Shown: positions 27,334 through 36,372 of the stretch, piece after piece
Position numbering within the stretch: the stretch's first letter is position 1
Layout of the letters: the number at the start of each line of letters is the position of its first letter
NCBI GenBank assembly: GCA_002816585.1
Contig: MUCT01000002.1
Coordinates: 21,992 to 85,991 of the forward strand
From: SAR202 cluster bacterium Io17-Chloro-G6
GTDB taxonomy: Bacteria > Chloroflexota > Dehalococcoidia > UBA3495
Reading direction: 5' to 3'
DNA: 64,000 nt
Notes under the pieces: generated by a model
Databases searched by the model: none
What the model was told of the DNA's origin: nothing
What the model saw: only the letters and a program-made list of their open reading frames with translations
Position numbers and translations under genes: made by a program

Positions 27334-27379
27334 GCCGGGCCGCTCTCCTGGCCAATCACCAGACAGCAGGCGGCCCGGC
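27334..27379 (+). repeat. Inverted repeat in the leader between DUF1501 and NHL genes
   Basis: GCCGGGCCGC (27334-27343) and GCGGCCCGGC (27370-27379) form a perfect 10-bp stem with a 26-base loop. No T-tract follows, so it is more likely an mRNA processing or stability element, or a weak attenuator, than a terminator. Confidence 0.5.
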
Positions 27380-27407
27380 GCACCAAGCGACGAAGAGGTA
27401 AAAAAAT

Positions 27408-28412
27408 ATGGCAACTCATTTCTTCGGCTTAACCAGCCGAACATATCACTACAGCCATTCCGTTGGCCGGGCAGAGTTCGCCGGGACGGGATTTCGTAAC
27501 CCGACGGACATGGCGATAGCGCCAGACGGATCGGTTTACGTCTGCAACCGCTCGTACGAGTACCGGCCGGATGGCGTTCACGTGACCGTGGCCACCTTGG
27601 ACGAAGAGTACATCACCGAATTCGGCGCCTTTGGCGAGGGTGACGGTCAGTTCACGTGGCCCACTTCCGTGGCCCTGGACAGCAAAGGCAACCTCTACCT
27701 GGCCGACGAGTGGACGAACTTCATTAGCAAATTCACCAAAGACGGCGAGTTCGTCAGCAAATGGGGGACTACGGGCTCCGGTGATGGCGAATTGATGCGA
27801 CCTTCCGGCCTGGCCATCGACGCCGACGATAACATAATTGTTGTCGACAGCGAAAATAACCGCGTCCAAAAATTCACCCTAGACGGCAAGTACATCAGCC
27901 AATTCGGCTCTCAGGGCACCGCCGACGGCCAGTTCGATCTGCCTTGGGGCGTCGCGGTGGACAAAGAGGGGCACATCTACGTCGCTGACTGGCGTAATGA
28001 CCGCATCCAAAAGTTCACCACCGATGGCGAGTGGGAAGCCACCATCGGATCTTCGGGCAGTGGAATCGGTCAACTCAACCGGCCTAACGCTCTGTGCGTC
28101 GACGATGATGGCGACATCTACGTTGCCGACTGGATGAACAACCGGGTGCAGGTTTTTGCTCCGGACGGCCGTTACGTGACTCAGTTCCAGGGTGATGGCA
28201 CCCTTACCCAGTGGGGTAAGGACAAATTAGCATCCAACCCGGACATGATTCGGCAGCGGTCCCTGGCTTTCGCCGATAATCCCCGCTACGAAAAGGACTT
28301 GTCCCACCCCTGTTCCGTCAAGATTGACCCCCAGGGACGGGTCTGCATCATAGACCATACTCGGGCGCGCATACAGGTTTACGTCAAGGAAACTGAACCC
28401 GCATTGGTCTAA
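27408..28412 (+). CDS. NHL-repeat beta-propeller protein
   Basis: The 334-residue protein has about six NHL repeats, each of the form GEGDGQFTWPTSVALDSKGN, LYLADEWTNFISKFTKDGEF and so on, repeated at intervals of 45-48 residues from about residue 20 to 260. The shortened C-terminal blade has SHPCSVKIDPQGRVCIIDH. NHL propellers bind proteins or other polymers; some have enzyme activity (peptidyl-glycine lyase), but the key residues for that are not evident. No signal peptide. It is the last gene of the DUF1800 unit, 169 bases after DUF1501, and ends at a strong terminator. Confidence 0.88.
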   Translation: MATHFFGLTSRTYHYSHSVGRAEFAGTGFRNPTDMAIAPDGSVYVCNRSYEYRPDGVHVTVATLDEEYITEFGAFGEGDGQFTWPTSVALDSKGNLYLADEWTNFISKFTKDGEFVSKWGTTGSGDGELMRPSGLAIDADDNIIVVDSENNRVQKFTLDGKYISQFGSQGTADGQFDLPWGVAVDKEGHIYVADWRNDRIQKFTTDGEWEATIGSSGSGIGQLNRPNALCVDDDGDIYVADWMNNRVQVFAPDGRYVTQFQGDGTLTQWGKDKLASNPDMIRQRSLAFADNPRYEKDLSHPCSVKIDPQGRVCIIDHTRARIQVYVKETEPALV

Positions 28413-28437
28413 ACCACACTACCAGGGCAACAAAAAG

Positions 28438-28466
28438 GAGCCGGGGCAATCCCCCGGCTCTTTTTT
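28438..28466 (+). terminator. Intrinsic terminator of the DUF1800-DUF1501-NHL unit
   Basis: GAGCCGGGG / CCCCGGCTC, a 9-bp perfect stem with a short loop, followed by six Ts, 25 bases after the NHL stop. Confidence 0.9.
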
Positions 28467-28499
28467 GTTCAATCCGTTTGGGTGATTTCGAGGCCGGAA

Positions 28500-28847
28500 T
28501 TATGGCCCTTCGGGCATGCCTCCGTCGATCCATGCCACTATCTCGTCTACCTCCTCTGACGCCAAGAAGGGCCCGCGCAAGGGCATTTTGCCCGAGGTGC
28601 CCACGCTCCGGGCCAGCGATTTAACAAGATTGGTCTGCCTCGCTGGTAAGCCGGGTTCAATAGCCGGAAGACCGGATAAGACCGCATCTTGAAGTTCCTG
28701 GGGAGTCTCCCAATAATAGGCGTGAATACCGGGCAACGGCTGCCGCCCCCAGCGCTCGATCCACCGAGCCATTATCCCATCTAGAATCTCCTTTACTCTC
28801 GGCCAATAAACTACCTGTACCGTAGTGGGGTCTTCGCTCATGGTCAC
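28500..28847 (-). CDS. Small protein with a cytochrome-c-like C-terminal segment but no haem motif
   Basis: A 115-residue protein not firmly assigned. Its layout (VKEILDGIMARW at the N-terminus, then LPARQTNLVKSLARS, GKMPLRGPFLASEEVDEIVAWIDGGMPEG) matches the order of blocks in the planctomycete-type c-cytochrome domain, where a CxxCH normally follows the first helix and WIDxGAP closes the domain. No cysteine is present, so haem cannot be attached covalently. The start is GTG at 28847 with AGGA upstream; an ATG two codons later is possible. It follows moaB by 33 bases in the same direction. Confidence 0.7.
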   Translation of the reverse strand: MTMSEDPTTVQVVYWPRVKEILDGIMARWIERWGRQPLPGIHAYYWETPQELQDAVLSGLPAIEPGLPARQTNLVKSLARSVGTSGKMPLRGPFLASEEVDEIVAWIDGGMPEGP

Positions 28848-28880
28848 AGCTTTCCTAAGTTTGAGATCGAGGCCACGGGG

Positions 28881-29372
28881 CTAACGAGGGTGTTCGCTAA
28901 CAGTCTCGTGGTGGAGCAGTTCCAACGCATGGGGAACCACGGGCATCACCACGTCAAGACACTCCTGGACTGCCTTGGTGCTGCCCGGCAGGGTGATGAT
29001 CAGTGTGTTGCCCCGTATGCCGGTCACCGATCGGCTGATCATAGCCATTGGCGTAATTTCCAACGTCTTGGCCCGCATCGCTTCCGCCATGCCGGGCACC
29101 TCTTTGTCCAGCACTGCCAAACAAGCCTCGGGAGTAACGTCATATCGCCCCAGTCCGGTGCCGCCAGTGGTCACGATCAGGTCCACGTCGTCAGCATCGG
29201 CCCATGCAGCCAACTTTGCGGAGATGGTGTCCTTGTCATCAGCCACGATCTCATACCGAACTACTTGGAAGTTATCACCTTCAAGCAGGTCTTTTATGGC
29301 CTGGCCACTGCTGTCGTCACGCTTTCCCTGAGACCCGGACGTGCTGACGGTCAGCACGGCTAATCCGAACAT
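28881..29372 (-). CDS. moaB: MoaB/MogA family molybdenum cofactor biosynthesis protein
   Basis: The 163-residue protein adenylylates molybdopterin before metal insertion. Landmarks: LTVSTSGSQGKRDDSSG, the pterin-binding VTTGGTGLGRYDVTPEA, and ITLPGSTKAVQECLD. The open frame continues to 29501, but GGAGG lies nine bases before the ATG at 29372 and the extra N-terminus is not family-like. Whether it acts as MogA or as the MoaB paralogue cannot be told by sequence alone. No other moa/mob genes are in the window. Confidence 0.9.
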   Translation of the reverse strand: MFGLAVLTVSTSGSQGKRDDSSGQAIKDLLEGDNFQVVRYEIVADDKDTISAKLAAWADADDVDLIVTTGGTGLGRYDVTPEACLAVLDKEVPGMAEAMRAKTLEITPMAMISRSVTGIRGNTLIITLPGSTKAVQECLDVVMPVVPHALELLHHETVSEHPR

Positions 29373-29485
29373 ATCGTCCTCCGTTGGACCTACGTTTGGA
29401 ATAATACCACAGGCAGCGCTCAGGCACGACGTAGATTGCCATCCATACCAAGCATGATCTCGTCGGAACTGGCGGTCTCGTTGAC

Positions 29486-29884
29486 ATGCAAAATGGGGCA
29501 AACTATAGTCACAAGACTAGACGCCACTCCTGGAGGATCAACCGCCAATTGAGTTCAGACCTGAACTGCGTCTTCTGCAACATCTCCGCAGGCAAAGAAC
29601 CGGCGAGATACCGCTATCTCGACGATGATCTGATGGTCATCGTAAACAAACTCACCTGGGTCCCCTTGATGTTGTTGGTCATGCCCCGCAAACACATGAG
29701 CCAGATAGAGGTGTGGAGCAACAGCCTGATGGTCCGCATGGGGAACCTGGCGGTGGACATGGGGGCGATGTATGCTCCCAACGGCTTTCGAATCCTGTCA
29801 AATTTCGGACGCGACGGCATGCAGAGCCAGAGCCATGGCCATCTCCACGTCATCGGCGGCGCAGACCTGGGGCCGTACGCGTAG
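29486..29884 (+). CDS. HIT-family nucleotide hydrolase/transferase
   Basis: A 132-residue histidine-triad protein. The triad is seen near the C-terminus as SQSHGHLHVIGG (HxHxH), and CVFCNISAGKEPA is the usual N-terminal block of HIT hydrolases (HinT type). The ATG at 29486 is the first start; a TTG at 29549, after GGAGG, lies closer to the conserved part and may be the real one. The protein is short after the triad, ending GADLGPYA. Substrate is probably a purine nucleotide phosphoramidate or similar. Confidence 0.85.
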   Translation: MQNGANYSHKTRRHSWRINRQLSSDLNCVFCNISAGKEPARYRYLDDDLMVIVNKLTWVPLMLLVMPRKHMSQIEVWSNSLMVRMGNLAVDMGAMYAPNGFRILSNFGRDGMQSQSHGHLHVIGGADLGPYA

Positions 29885-29937
29885 GGCAGCTGTCAGCAAT
29901 CAAGACCCCAAAGATTTGCTATTAGGAGCGAACAACA

Positions 29938-30714
29938 TTGGCTGAGACGATTATTTATGAGAAACAGGGCAACATCGTCACCATGACCCTCAACCGGCCG
30001 GACTCTTTAAATGCCATTAACCGGTTACTGCGCCAGGAACTGACAGACGCCATCGTCCAATTCGACAACGACCCCGAGGCCTTCGTTGCCATCATCACTG
30101 GCGCGGGCCGGGCATTCTGTTCGGGACGGGACCTAAAGGAAAGGGCCGAAGACAACGCTCAAGGGATCCAGGCCAATGCGTCCCATAGCATGAGCAAAGA
30201 AAGTCCCTTCATGTGGCCCCGCACCTGGAAGCCGCTGATTGCCGCGGTGAACGGTTTTGCCCTGGCCGGTGGCTGGTCCATAGCCCAAATGTGCGACCTG
30301 CGGATCGCGGCCGATGAAGCCAAGCTGGGCATAACAGAGACCAAGTGGAGCCTGCTGCCGCCATTTGGCACCATTCTGCCCAAACAGATGCCTCTGTCCG
30401 CGGTGCTGGAGTTGGTGCTGACCGCGCAACCGGTGACCGCCCAGCGGGCCTACGACATGGGGTTCTTGAACAGGGTGGTGCCCGCCGGCGACCTGATGGA
30501 GGAGGCCATGGGCCTGGCCCAACAGATCGCGGAAAACGCTCCCCTAGCCGTCCAGACTTTCAAGGAATTGGCCTACCGGGGCCTGAACATGTCCAACCAA
30601 GACATCTCAGCACTGACCTATCAAATGTACGACGCTCTGCTGCTGACAGAGGACTCCAAAGAGGGCCCCAAAGCCTTCGCCGAGAAACGCAAACCCCAGT
30701 GGAAGGGGCGGTAG
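29938..30714 (+). CDS. Enoyl-CoA hydratase/isomerase family protein
   Basis: The 258-residue crotonase-fold enzyme has both oxyanion-hole segments (AFCSGRDLKERAED and AAVNGFALAGGWSIAQMCDLRIA) and the LGITETKWSLLPPFGT stretch that carries the catalytic Glu position. The C-terminal ENAPLAVQTFKELAYRGLNM is typical. Start is TTG, with AGGAG nine bases before. Crotonases include hydratases, isomerases and ligases, so the exact reaction is open. An acyl-CoA dehydrogenase gene lies convergently beyond a repeat, fitting acyl-CoA catabolism. Confidence 0.88.
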   Translation: MAETIIYEKQGNIVTMTLNRPDSLNAINRLLRQELTDAIVQFDNDPEAFVAIITGAGRAFCSGRDLKERAEDNAQGIQANASHSMSKESPFMWPRTWKPLIAAVNGFALAGGWSIAQMCDLRIAADEAKLGITETKWSLLPPFGTILPKQMPLSAVLELVLTAQPVTAQRAYDMGFLNRVVPAGDLMEEAMGLAQQIAENAPLAVQTFKELAYRGLNMSNQDISALTYQMYDALLLTEDSKEGPKAFAEKRKPQWKGR

Positions 30715-30762
30715 CGGCAGGCCAAAATTATTGGTGGGAGTAGTAGATATGGCGGTCCCCAT

Positions 30763-30920
30763 TGTTATTCCGGCGAAGGCCGGAATCCATGGCTTTGCCG
30801 TATGAGTGGTGGATCGGTTGCCCGTCAGCTTCTGTATGAATCAACGTCCCACTGATGCTCCGAAGGTTGGTAATGCCAGCATCCTGGGCGCAGTGGATTC
30901 CGGCGAAAGCCGGAATGACA
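30763..30920. repeat. MITE-like element with palindromic terminal inverted repeats
   Basis: The 158-base segment starts with TGTTATTCCGGC-GAAG-GCCGGAATCCA and ends with the inverted form of TGTCATTCCGGC-TTTC-GCCGGAATCCA, and each arm is itself a hairpin (30767-30786 and 30897-30916). It lies between convergent genes and has no coding sequence. This fits a small non-autonomous mobile or REP-type repeat. No target duplication is obvious. Confidence 0.65.
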
Positions 30921-30927
30921 GACTTGG

Positions 30928-32091
30928 CTAAAGCTGATATTCCGGAAGCCTGAGCAATTGTTTGGCGATCACCAGTCGCATGACCTCGTTGGTGCCCTCG
31001 CCGATGATCATCAGCGGGGCATCGCGGTAGTAGCGCTCCACCGGCGATTCTTTGATGTAACCGTAGCCGCCGTGGACGCGCATGGACTCCATGGCCACTT
31101 CCAAGCAAACCTCGCTGGCGAATAGCTTGGCCATGCCCGATTCCAGGTCCACACGCTGACCGGTGTCCTTTTTGGCCGCCGCATCGTAGACCAAGAGCCG
31201 GGCCGCCTGAATCTTGGTTGCCATGTCTGCCAGCTTCAGTTGGATGGCTTGGTGCTCCGAGATGGGCTTGCCGAAGGTCTCACGCTGCTGAGAATATTTG
31301 ATGGCGGCTTCGAAAGCGGCCTGAGCCACGCCTACAGCCCGGGCGGCGACGTTGATGCGGCCGGTTTCCAGACCGCTCATGACCATCCCAAATCCGGCGC
31401 CCTCTTTGCCGCCGACCAAGTTGTTCTCGGGGACCGCGAAGTTATCAAAGATCAGCTCGCAGGTGTCCAGCCCTCGATAGCCCAACTTGTCCAAGTCCCG
31501 GCCCACTTCGAAGCCTGGACCGCCCTTCTCCACCACGAAGCAGCTTATCCCCCGGTGTCTGGGTTCCATATCTGGGTCGGTGCGTGCCAACAGGCAGAAC
31601 ATGTCGCCGTAACGGCCGTTCGTGATGAACATCTTGGTGCCGTTGATGGAGTACTCTTCGCCGTCTTTGGTCGCCGTGGTTTGCAGGTTGGCCATGTCGG
31701 TTCCGCCGCTGGGCTCGGTCAGGGCCAATCCGCCCCGTTTCCGTCCGGAAGCCAGGTCGGGCAGGAACCGTTGCTTCTGTTCTTCGGTCCCGTAGTGGGT
31801 CAAGACATAGGTCAGGATGTGGTGGGTGCCGATTGCCCCGCTCAGAGTCATAAACCCCTTGCTCAATTCCTCAAAGATCGATGCGAAGGTGGTGTAGTCC
31901 AACCCCATGCCGCCGTATTCCTCGGGCACGGTGATGCCGAAGAGTCCCAACTCCTTCATACGGTCGATAAGATCGTGGGGCACGGTGTCGTCACGGTCGT
32001 GCTGGCTGGCCACGGGCTCCACTTCCCGCCGCACAAAATCGCGGACCATAGTTACGATCTGGGCGCGAGCCTCGGCCGGTGTAGTCGTCAA
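30928..32091 (-). CDS. Acyl-CoA dehydrogenase
   Basis: The 387-residue flavoprotein oxidises acyl-CoA thioesters to enoyl-CoA. Landmarks: FGITVPEEYGGMGLDY, LALTEPSGGTDMANLQTTA (FAD-binding signature), NGTKMFITNGRYGDMF, and MRVHGGYGYIKESPVERYYRDAPLMIIGEGTNEVMR (core HGGYGY, then GEGTNE with the likely catalytic Glu). An upstream GTG at 32133 opens the frame, but AAGGAG stands six bases before the TTG at 32091, so that is the better start. It is followed by the palindromic repeat. Confidence 0.92.
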   Translation of the reverse strand: MTTTPAEARAQIVTMVRDFVRREVEPVASQHDRDDTVPHDLIDRMKELGLFGITVPEEYGGMGLDYTTFASIFEELSKGFMTLSGAIGTHHILTYVLTHYGTEEQKQRFLPDLASGRKRGGLALTEPSGGTDMANLQTTATKDGEEYSINGTKMFITNGRYGDMFCLLARTDPDMEPRHRGISCFVVEKGGPGFEVGRDLDKLGYRGLDTCELIFDNFAVPENNLVGGKEGAGFGMVMSGLETGRINVAARAVGVAQAAFEAAIKYSQQRETFGKPISEHQAIQLKLADMATKIQAARLLVYDAAAKKDTGQRVDLESGMAKLFASEVCLEVAMESMRVHGGYGYIKESPVERYYRDAPLMIIGEGTNEVMRLVIAKQLLRLPEYQL

Positions 32092-32181
32092 CGGAATCTC
32101 CTTCTTTCTGGGGAATTGGGCCTGATTTGACACCTGGGGGTAACTGGCAGTCTATCTCAGGGCCCAAATAGGGTCAAGAAA

Positions 32182-32216
32182 ACGAAAACGGCGCCTACAG
32201 CAATGTGGGCGCCGTT
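32182..32216 (-). terminator. Intrinsic terminator of ppdK
   Basis: AACGGCGCC / GGCGCCGTT with a 12-base loop. On the minus strand the stem runs into TTCGTTTTC, a T-rich tail, 32 bases past the ppdK stop. Confidence 0.75.
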
Positions 32217-32247
32217 AGATTACTCAGATAACCGGCTCTGTCAAAGG

Positions 32248-35004
32248 CTAGCGCCCGGCTAGCGCCGCCTGGGCCGCGGCCAGCCGCGCCACCGGCACGC
32301 GGAAGGGAGAGCAACTCACGTAATCAAGCCCAACTTCATGACAGAACGCCACGCTGGCCGGGTCTCCTCCGTGCTCGCCGCAAATGCCGATCTCCAGATT
32401 TTGCTTTTCCCGGCGTCCGGCATCCACTCCCATCTTGACCAACGCCCCCACTCCTTGAGGGTCGATCGAAGCAAAGGGGTCGTTGGGCAAGATACCTTCG
32501 TCGATATACGAACGAAGGAACTTGCCTTCGGCGTCGTCACGGCTGAATCCAAAGGTCATCTGGGTCAAGTCGTTGGTGCCGAAACTGAAGAATTCCGACT
32601 CTTTGGCGATCTCACCCGCTGTCAACGCGGCCCGGGGAGTTTCGATCATGGTGCCGAACTTGTAGTGGACCTTCACTCCCAACCGTTCTTGGATCTGGGA
32701 TGCGACTAAGCTCAAGTCCTGCCGCAGGCGGTGCATCTCTTCCACATCCACCGTCAACGGAATCATTATTTCAGGGTTAACGTCCAGGCCCTCTTTGACC
32801 AGCAGGGCGCCAGCCGTGATTATGGCCTCCACCTGCATCCGGTAGATTGCCGGGAAGCTCAGGCCCAACCGGCAACCCCGGTGTCCCAGCATGGGATTCT
32901 CTTCCCGAAGGGAATCTACAAGTTGTATAAACGCCTCTTTTTCCTCTAGGTCCTCCAGGGGAGCGCCAACATGGCGGAGTTCCATCAACTCGGTGACCAG
33001 GGTTTCATGGGGCGGCAAGAATTCGTGGAGGGGGGCGTCCAACAGCCGAATGATCACCGGCCGGGCGCCCATCACTCTTAAGATGCCTCCGAAATCGCCC
33101 GTCTGAAGCTCCCTGACCTGATCCAGAGCTTCGTAGAAGTCCTTTACAGCCTGATCGGCGTCTTGTTCGTTGTTCAACCGGAACACCCGGTCATTGTTCT
33201 CCCGCCGCCAGGTCTCAGCGGAATCTGCGTTTAGCAACATCTGCCGCACGGCCGGAAGCCGTTCCGGGTCTAAAAACATATGTTCAGTGCGGCAGAGACC
33301 GATGCCCTCTGCGCCCATGATTATGGCCTGTGCCGCATCTGACGGAGTGTCGGCATTGGCCATGACTCCCAATTTGCGGGTCTGGTCGGCCCAACGCAGC
33401 AGTTCCTCGGCTTCCGGCAGGTCATCCAGGCTGGGATGGACCGTGTCCAGTTCTCCCAGATATACGGTCCCCGAAGCGCCATCAATGCTGATCGTCTCGC
33501 CCTCATGGACAGTCTTCCCATCGGCCGTAAACACACCTGCTTCCAGATCGATCTGAATCCCTTCACAACCAACGATGCAGGGCTTGCCCAGCCCCCTGGT
33601 AACCACCGCCGCGTGGCTGGTCACGCCACCTCTGCTGGTGACGACGCCCACGGCTGCGGTTATCCCGTGGATATCGTCTGGCTTGGTCTCCGGCCGGACC
33701 AGAATCACCAATTCCCCGGCGGCGGCCAAATCGGAGGCCCTGGTAGCGTCAAAACAAACGGCGCCGGCGGCGGCCCCAGGAGAAGCGGGAGCGCCCCGGG
33801 CCAAGAACATGCTTTCCAAATCTTCTACCGAATGGTGGTCCGAGAATTGAGGAACCAGCAGTTTGGAAATCTCTTCGGCGTCCACCCTGAGCAGGGCTTG
33901 CGACTGGCTAATCAAACCCTCATTGGCCATGTCCACTGCCGTTTTAACGGCGGACAAGGCGGTGCGCTTGGCGCTGCGGGTCTGCAACAGGAAGAGACGG
34001 GCGTTCTCGATGGTGAACTCCACGTCCTGCACGTCGGAGTAATGGGTTTCCAGGTTATTGGCCAGGTCCATGAGCTCGTCGTAACAATCGGGTAGCACTC
34101 CGCTAAGGCTGGCGATTGGCTCCGGAGTGCGTACCCCGGCCACCACGTCTTCACCCTGGGCGTTGGTCAGGAATTCGCCGTAGACTTGGGCATTGCCGGT
34201 GGACGGGTCACGGGTGAACAGAACGCCGGTCCCGCTGGTGGGGCCAAGGTTGCCAAAGACCATTGCCATGATTGTCACGGCCGTCCCCATGTCGTGGTTG
34301 ATCTTGTTATGATTGCGGTAGAAGATGGCCCGGGGGGTGTTCCAGCTACGGAACACGGCCTCGACGGCAGCCATCAATTGTTCCCATGGGTCTGAGGGCG
34401 GCTCGGACCCATGGGCTTCTTTAGCCACCATTTTGAAGTCGGCGACCAGGCCCTTCAGTTGATCGGCCGTCAATTGGTGGTCCAGGGTTACTCCTGCCTT
34501 CAGCTTGTGCTCCGCCAGCACTCTCTCAAAGGCCTCCCCTTCCACATCCATGACCACTCCCGAGTAGATCTGGATGAAGCGGCGGTAGGCATCGTAGGCT
34601 GGGCGCGGGTCGCCCATCATGTTTGCAAGCCCTTCGACAATCTGGTCGTTGATGCCCAGGTTCAGGATAGTGTCCATCATCCCCGGCATGGAGATCCGGG
34701 CACCCGAGCGCACCGACACCAATAACGGATCTGAGGATGAGCCGAAGTTGCGTCCAATGGACTTTTCCAGTTCCCGTATATTCTCCCTGACCGACTCTTC
34801 CAGCCCATCAGGAAGGGTGTGGTGCTTAATTAGATAATCCCGGCACACTTGGGTGGAAATAACAAAACCCGGTGGGACTGGCAGTCCCAACCGGGCCATC
34901 TCACATAGGTTGCTTCCTTTGCCACCAAGGAGGTCCGCCATGGAGGCGTTCCCCTCGTCGAACCTGTAAATCGGCTTCACGGTTTGTATTGCCTGTGTGG
35001 TCAT
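32248..35004 (-). CDS. ppdK: Pyruvate, phosphate dikinase
   Basis: Interconverts pyruvate, ATP and Pi with PEP, AMP and PPi. The 918-residue protein has all three domains: the ATP-grasp N-terminus (LLGGKGSNLCEMARLGLPVPPGF, SVRSGARISMPGMMDTILNLG), the central phosphohistidine domain (SRGGVTSHAAVVTRGLGKPCIVG with the catalytic His), and the PEP/pyruvate barrel (EGIGLCRTEHMF, GTNDLTQMTFGFSRDD, CGEHGGDPASVAFCHEVGLDYVSCSP with the catalytic Cys). GTG at 35010 lies only three bases after GGGAGG, so I chose the ATG at 35004, nine bases away. Own terminator downstream. Confidence 0.96.
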   Translation of the reverse strand: MTTQAIQTVKPIYRFDEGNASMADLLGGKGSNLCEMARLGLPVPPGFVISTQVCRDYLIKHHTLPDGLEESVRENIRELEKSIGRNFGSSSDPLLVSVRSGARISMPGMMDTILNLGINDQIVEGLANMMGDPRPAYDAYRRFIQIYSGVVMDVEGEAFERVLAEHKLKAGVTLDHQLTADQLKGLVADFKMVAKEAHGSEPPSDPWEQLMAAVEAVFRSWNTPRAIFYRNHNKINHDMGTAVTIMAMVFGNLGPTSGTGVLFTRDPSTGNAQVYGEFLTNAQGEDVVAGVRTPEPIASLSGVLPDCYDELMDLANNLETHYSDVQDVEFTIENARLFLLQTRSAKRTALSAVKTAVDMANEGLISQSQALLRVDAEEISKLLVPQFSDHHSVEDLESMFLARGAPASPGAAAGAVCFDATRASDLAAAGELVILVRPETKPDDIHGITAAVGVVTSRGGVTSHAAVVTRGLGKPCIVGCEGIQIDLEAGVFTADGKTVHEGETISIDGASGTVYLGELDTVHPSLDDLPEAEELLRWADQTRKLGVMANADTPSDAAQAIIMGAEGIGLCRTEHMFLDPERLPAVRQMLLNADSAETWRRENNDRVFRLNNEQDADQAVKDFYEALDQVRELQTGDFGGILRVMGARPVIIRLLDAPLHEFLPPHETLVTELMELRHVGAPLEDLEEKEAFIQLVDSLREENPMLGHRGCRLGLSFPAIYRMQVEAIITAGALLVKEGLDVNPEIMIPLTVDVEEMHRLRQDLSLVASQIQERLGVKVHYKFGTMIETPRAALTAGEIAKESEFFSFGTNDLTQMTFGFSRDDAEGKFLRSYIDEGILPNDPFASIDPQGVGALVKMGVDAGRREKQNLEIGICGEHGGDPASVAFCHEVGLDYVSCSPFRVPVARLAAAQAALAGR

Positions 35005-35263
35005 TGGCACCGTCCTCCCAATCCGCCCATGCCCTGGCGGGCGCTAAGGCCCTGTGCCGTAGGCAGCAGCCGCGGCACCAACAATCGGACTATATAACGG
35101 ACTCAAAGGACAAAGCAACTGGAGAGAAAAATAGCAATCGACTGGATTTCACGCCTAACCATTGCGGATTACGCAATATTCCGGTCGATCACTATTTATT
35201 TCGTCACGGTTCGCCAGAAAATTTGTATGCCTGCTCGAGGCATGACCGCCAATTTACCGCGCC

Positions 35264-36268
35264 TTAGATCTCGCGGAATTGGGGTTCTGGCTCAGCGATA
35301 TCGAAGCCGGCTTCCCACAGCTCGTCCATCTTCGCCTGTTCGTCGTCGGTTATTTCAGGCGTATCCAAAGCACTAGTGTACTCGGTGAGCTCGGATAGCT
35401 TGGTGAAATTAGGCAGCACTGAGATGATTGCCGGCTGCTTCAGCACGAACTGGATGGCTGATTGGGCCATAGTCCGGGTATCCTCCTGCACCAGGAACCT
35501 GACCCGGTCGACCTTACGCATCGCTTCTTCCAGCCACTCGTTCTTGCGGTGGGCACGGTGGTCGTCTGCATCAAAGACGGGCAGCCCGTGGTCGAACTCG
35601 CCGGTCAATGTGTTGGAAGCGTGGGGTACCCGGGACAGGAGACCCACCTCGTGTTCTTCAGCCAGCTTGATCAGGTCCTTGGCCGGGTCCTGCTCCAAGA
35701 TGCTGTATATGATCTGGGCGCTGGTCACATGGCGTTCCCGCATGGAATACTCGCCCTCTTCATACCAGCCAATGTCGGGGCCCAACGCCACACCGTAGTG
35801 GCGTATCTTGCCTTCGAATTGAAGCTGTTCCAGGACCTCGAATAATTCGTCCCGCTCCAAAGCGTCCAACTTAGGATTGTGCGCCTGATAGAGGTCGATA
35901 TAATCGGTGCCCAGGCGGCGCAGGCTCTGCTCGCAAGCGTATGTCACAAACTCTTTGTCGAATTTCTGCGCCCTTTCTTTGTGCCCGTCCCGGGGTGTTG
36001 GATCGTAGATGTCGTAGCCGAACTTAGTTGCGATAATGATGTCATTGCGCTTGTGTCCGAGGACGTTGGCCAGGATCTCCTCGCCAAACCCGTCGCCATA
36101 GGTATCGGCAGTGTCGAAGAAGTTGATGCCCTTTTCAACCGCATTCTCCAATAGGGCCGCCTTGTCGGCATCTTCAATCTTGCCCCACCAATTAGTCGCC
36201 ACCGTCCAAACACCGAATCCCACCTCGGATAGCACCATATCTGTGCGGGGCATCTTGCGAAACTTCAT
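35264..36268 (-). CDS. Aldo/keto reductase
   Basis: The 334-residue NADPH-dependent oxidoreductase has the AKR tetrad region: FFDTADTYGDGFGEE (Asp and Tyr), IIATKFGYD (Lys) and DLYQAHNPKLD (His). The C-terminal SVLPNFTKLSELTEY block resembles AKR nucleotide-binding ends. The start is ATG with AAGGA ten bases before. Substrate is unknown. It stands alone between ppdK and a DUF1802 gene, with about 100 bases on the upstream side. Confidence 0.9.
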   Translation of the reverse strand: MKFRKMPRTDMVLSEVGFGVWTVATNWWGKIEDADKAALLENAVEKGINFFDTADTYGDGFGEEILANVLGHKRNDIIIATKFGYDIYDPTPRDGHKERAQKFDKEFVTYACEQSLRRLGTDYIDLYQAHNPKLDALERDELFEVLEQLQFEGKIRHYGVALGPDIGWYEEGEYSMRERHVTSAQIIYSILEQDPAKDLIKLAEEHEVGLLSRVPHASNTLTGEFDHGLPVFDADDHRAHRKNEWLEEAMRKVDRVRFLVQEDTRTMAQSAIQFVLKQPAIISVLPNFTKLSELTEYTSALDTPEITDDEQAKMDELWEAGFDIAEPEPQFREI

Positions 36269-36372
36269 GATAATTACGTCCTTAATTCTTGAGAGGTTAA
36301 CATGTCCAGTAACCTGCCCATGCGCTCGTGATCAAATCCAGGGATGGCCGGAAAGAAAGGGGTTGCCGGCAG

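Noticed and set aside
34872..35267. 131-codon rightward frame over the ppdK start
   Set aside because: Most of it is antisense to ppdK and the part outside has no conserved pattern.
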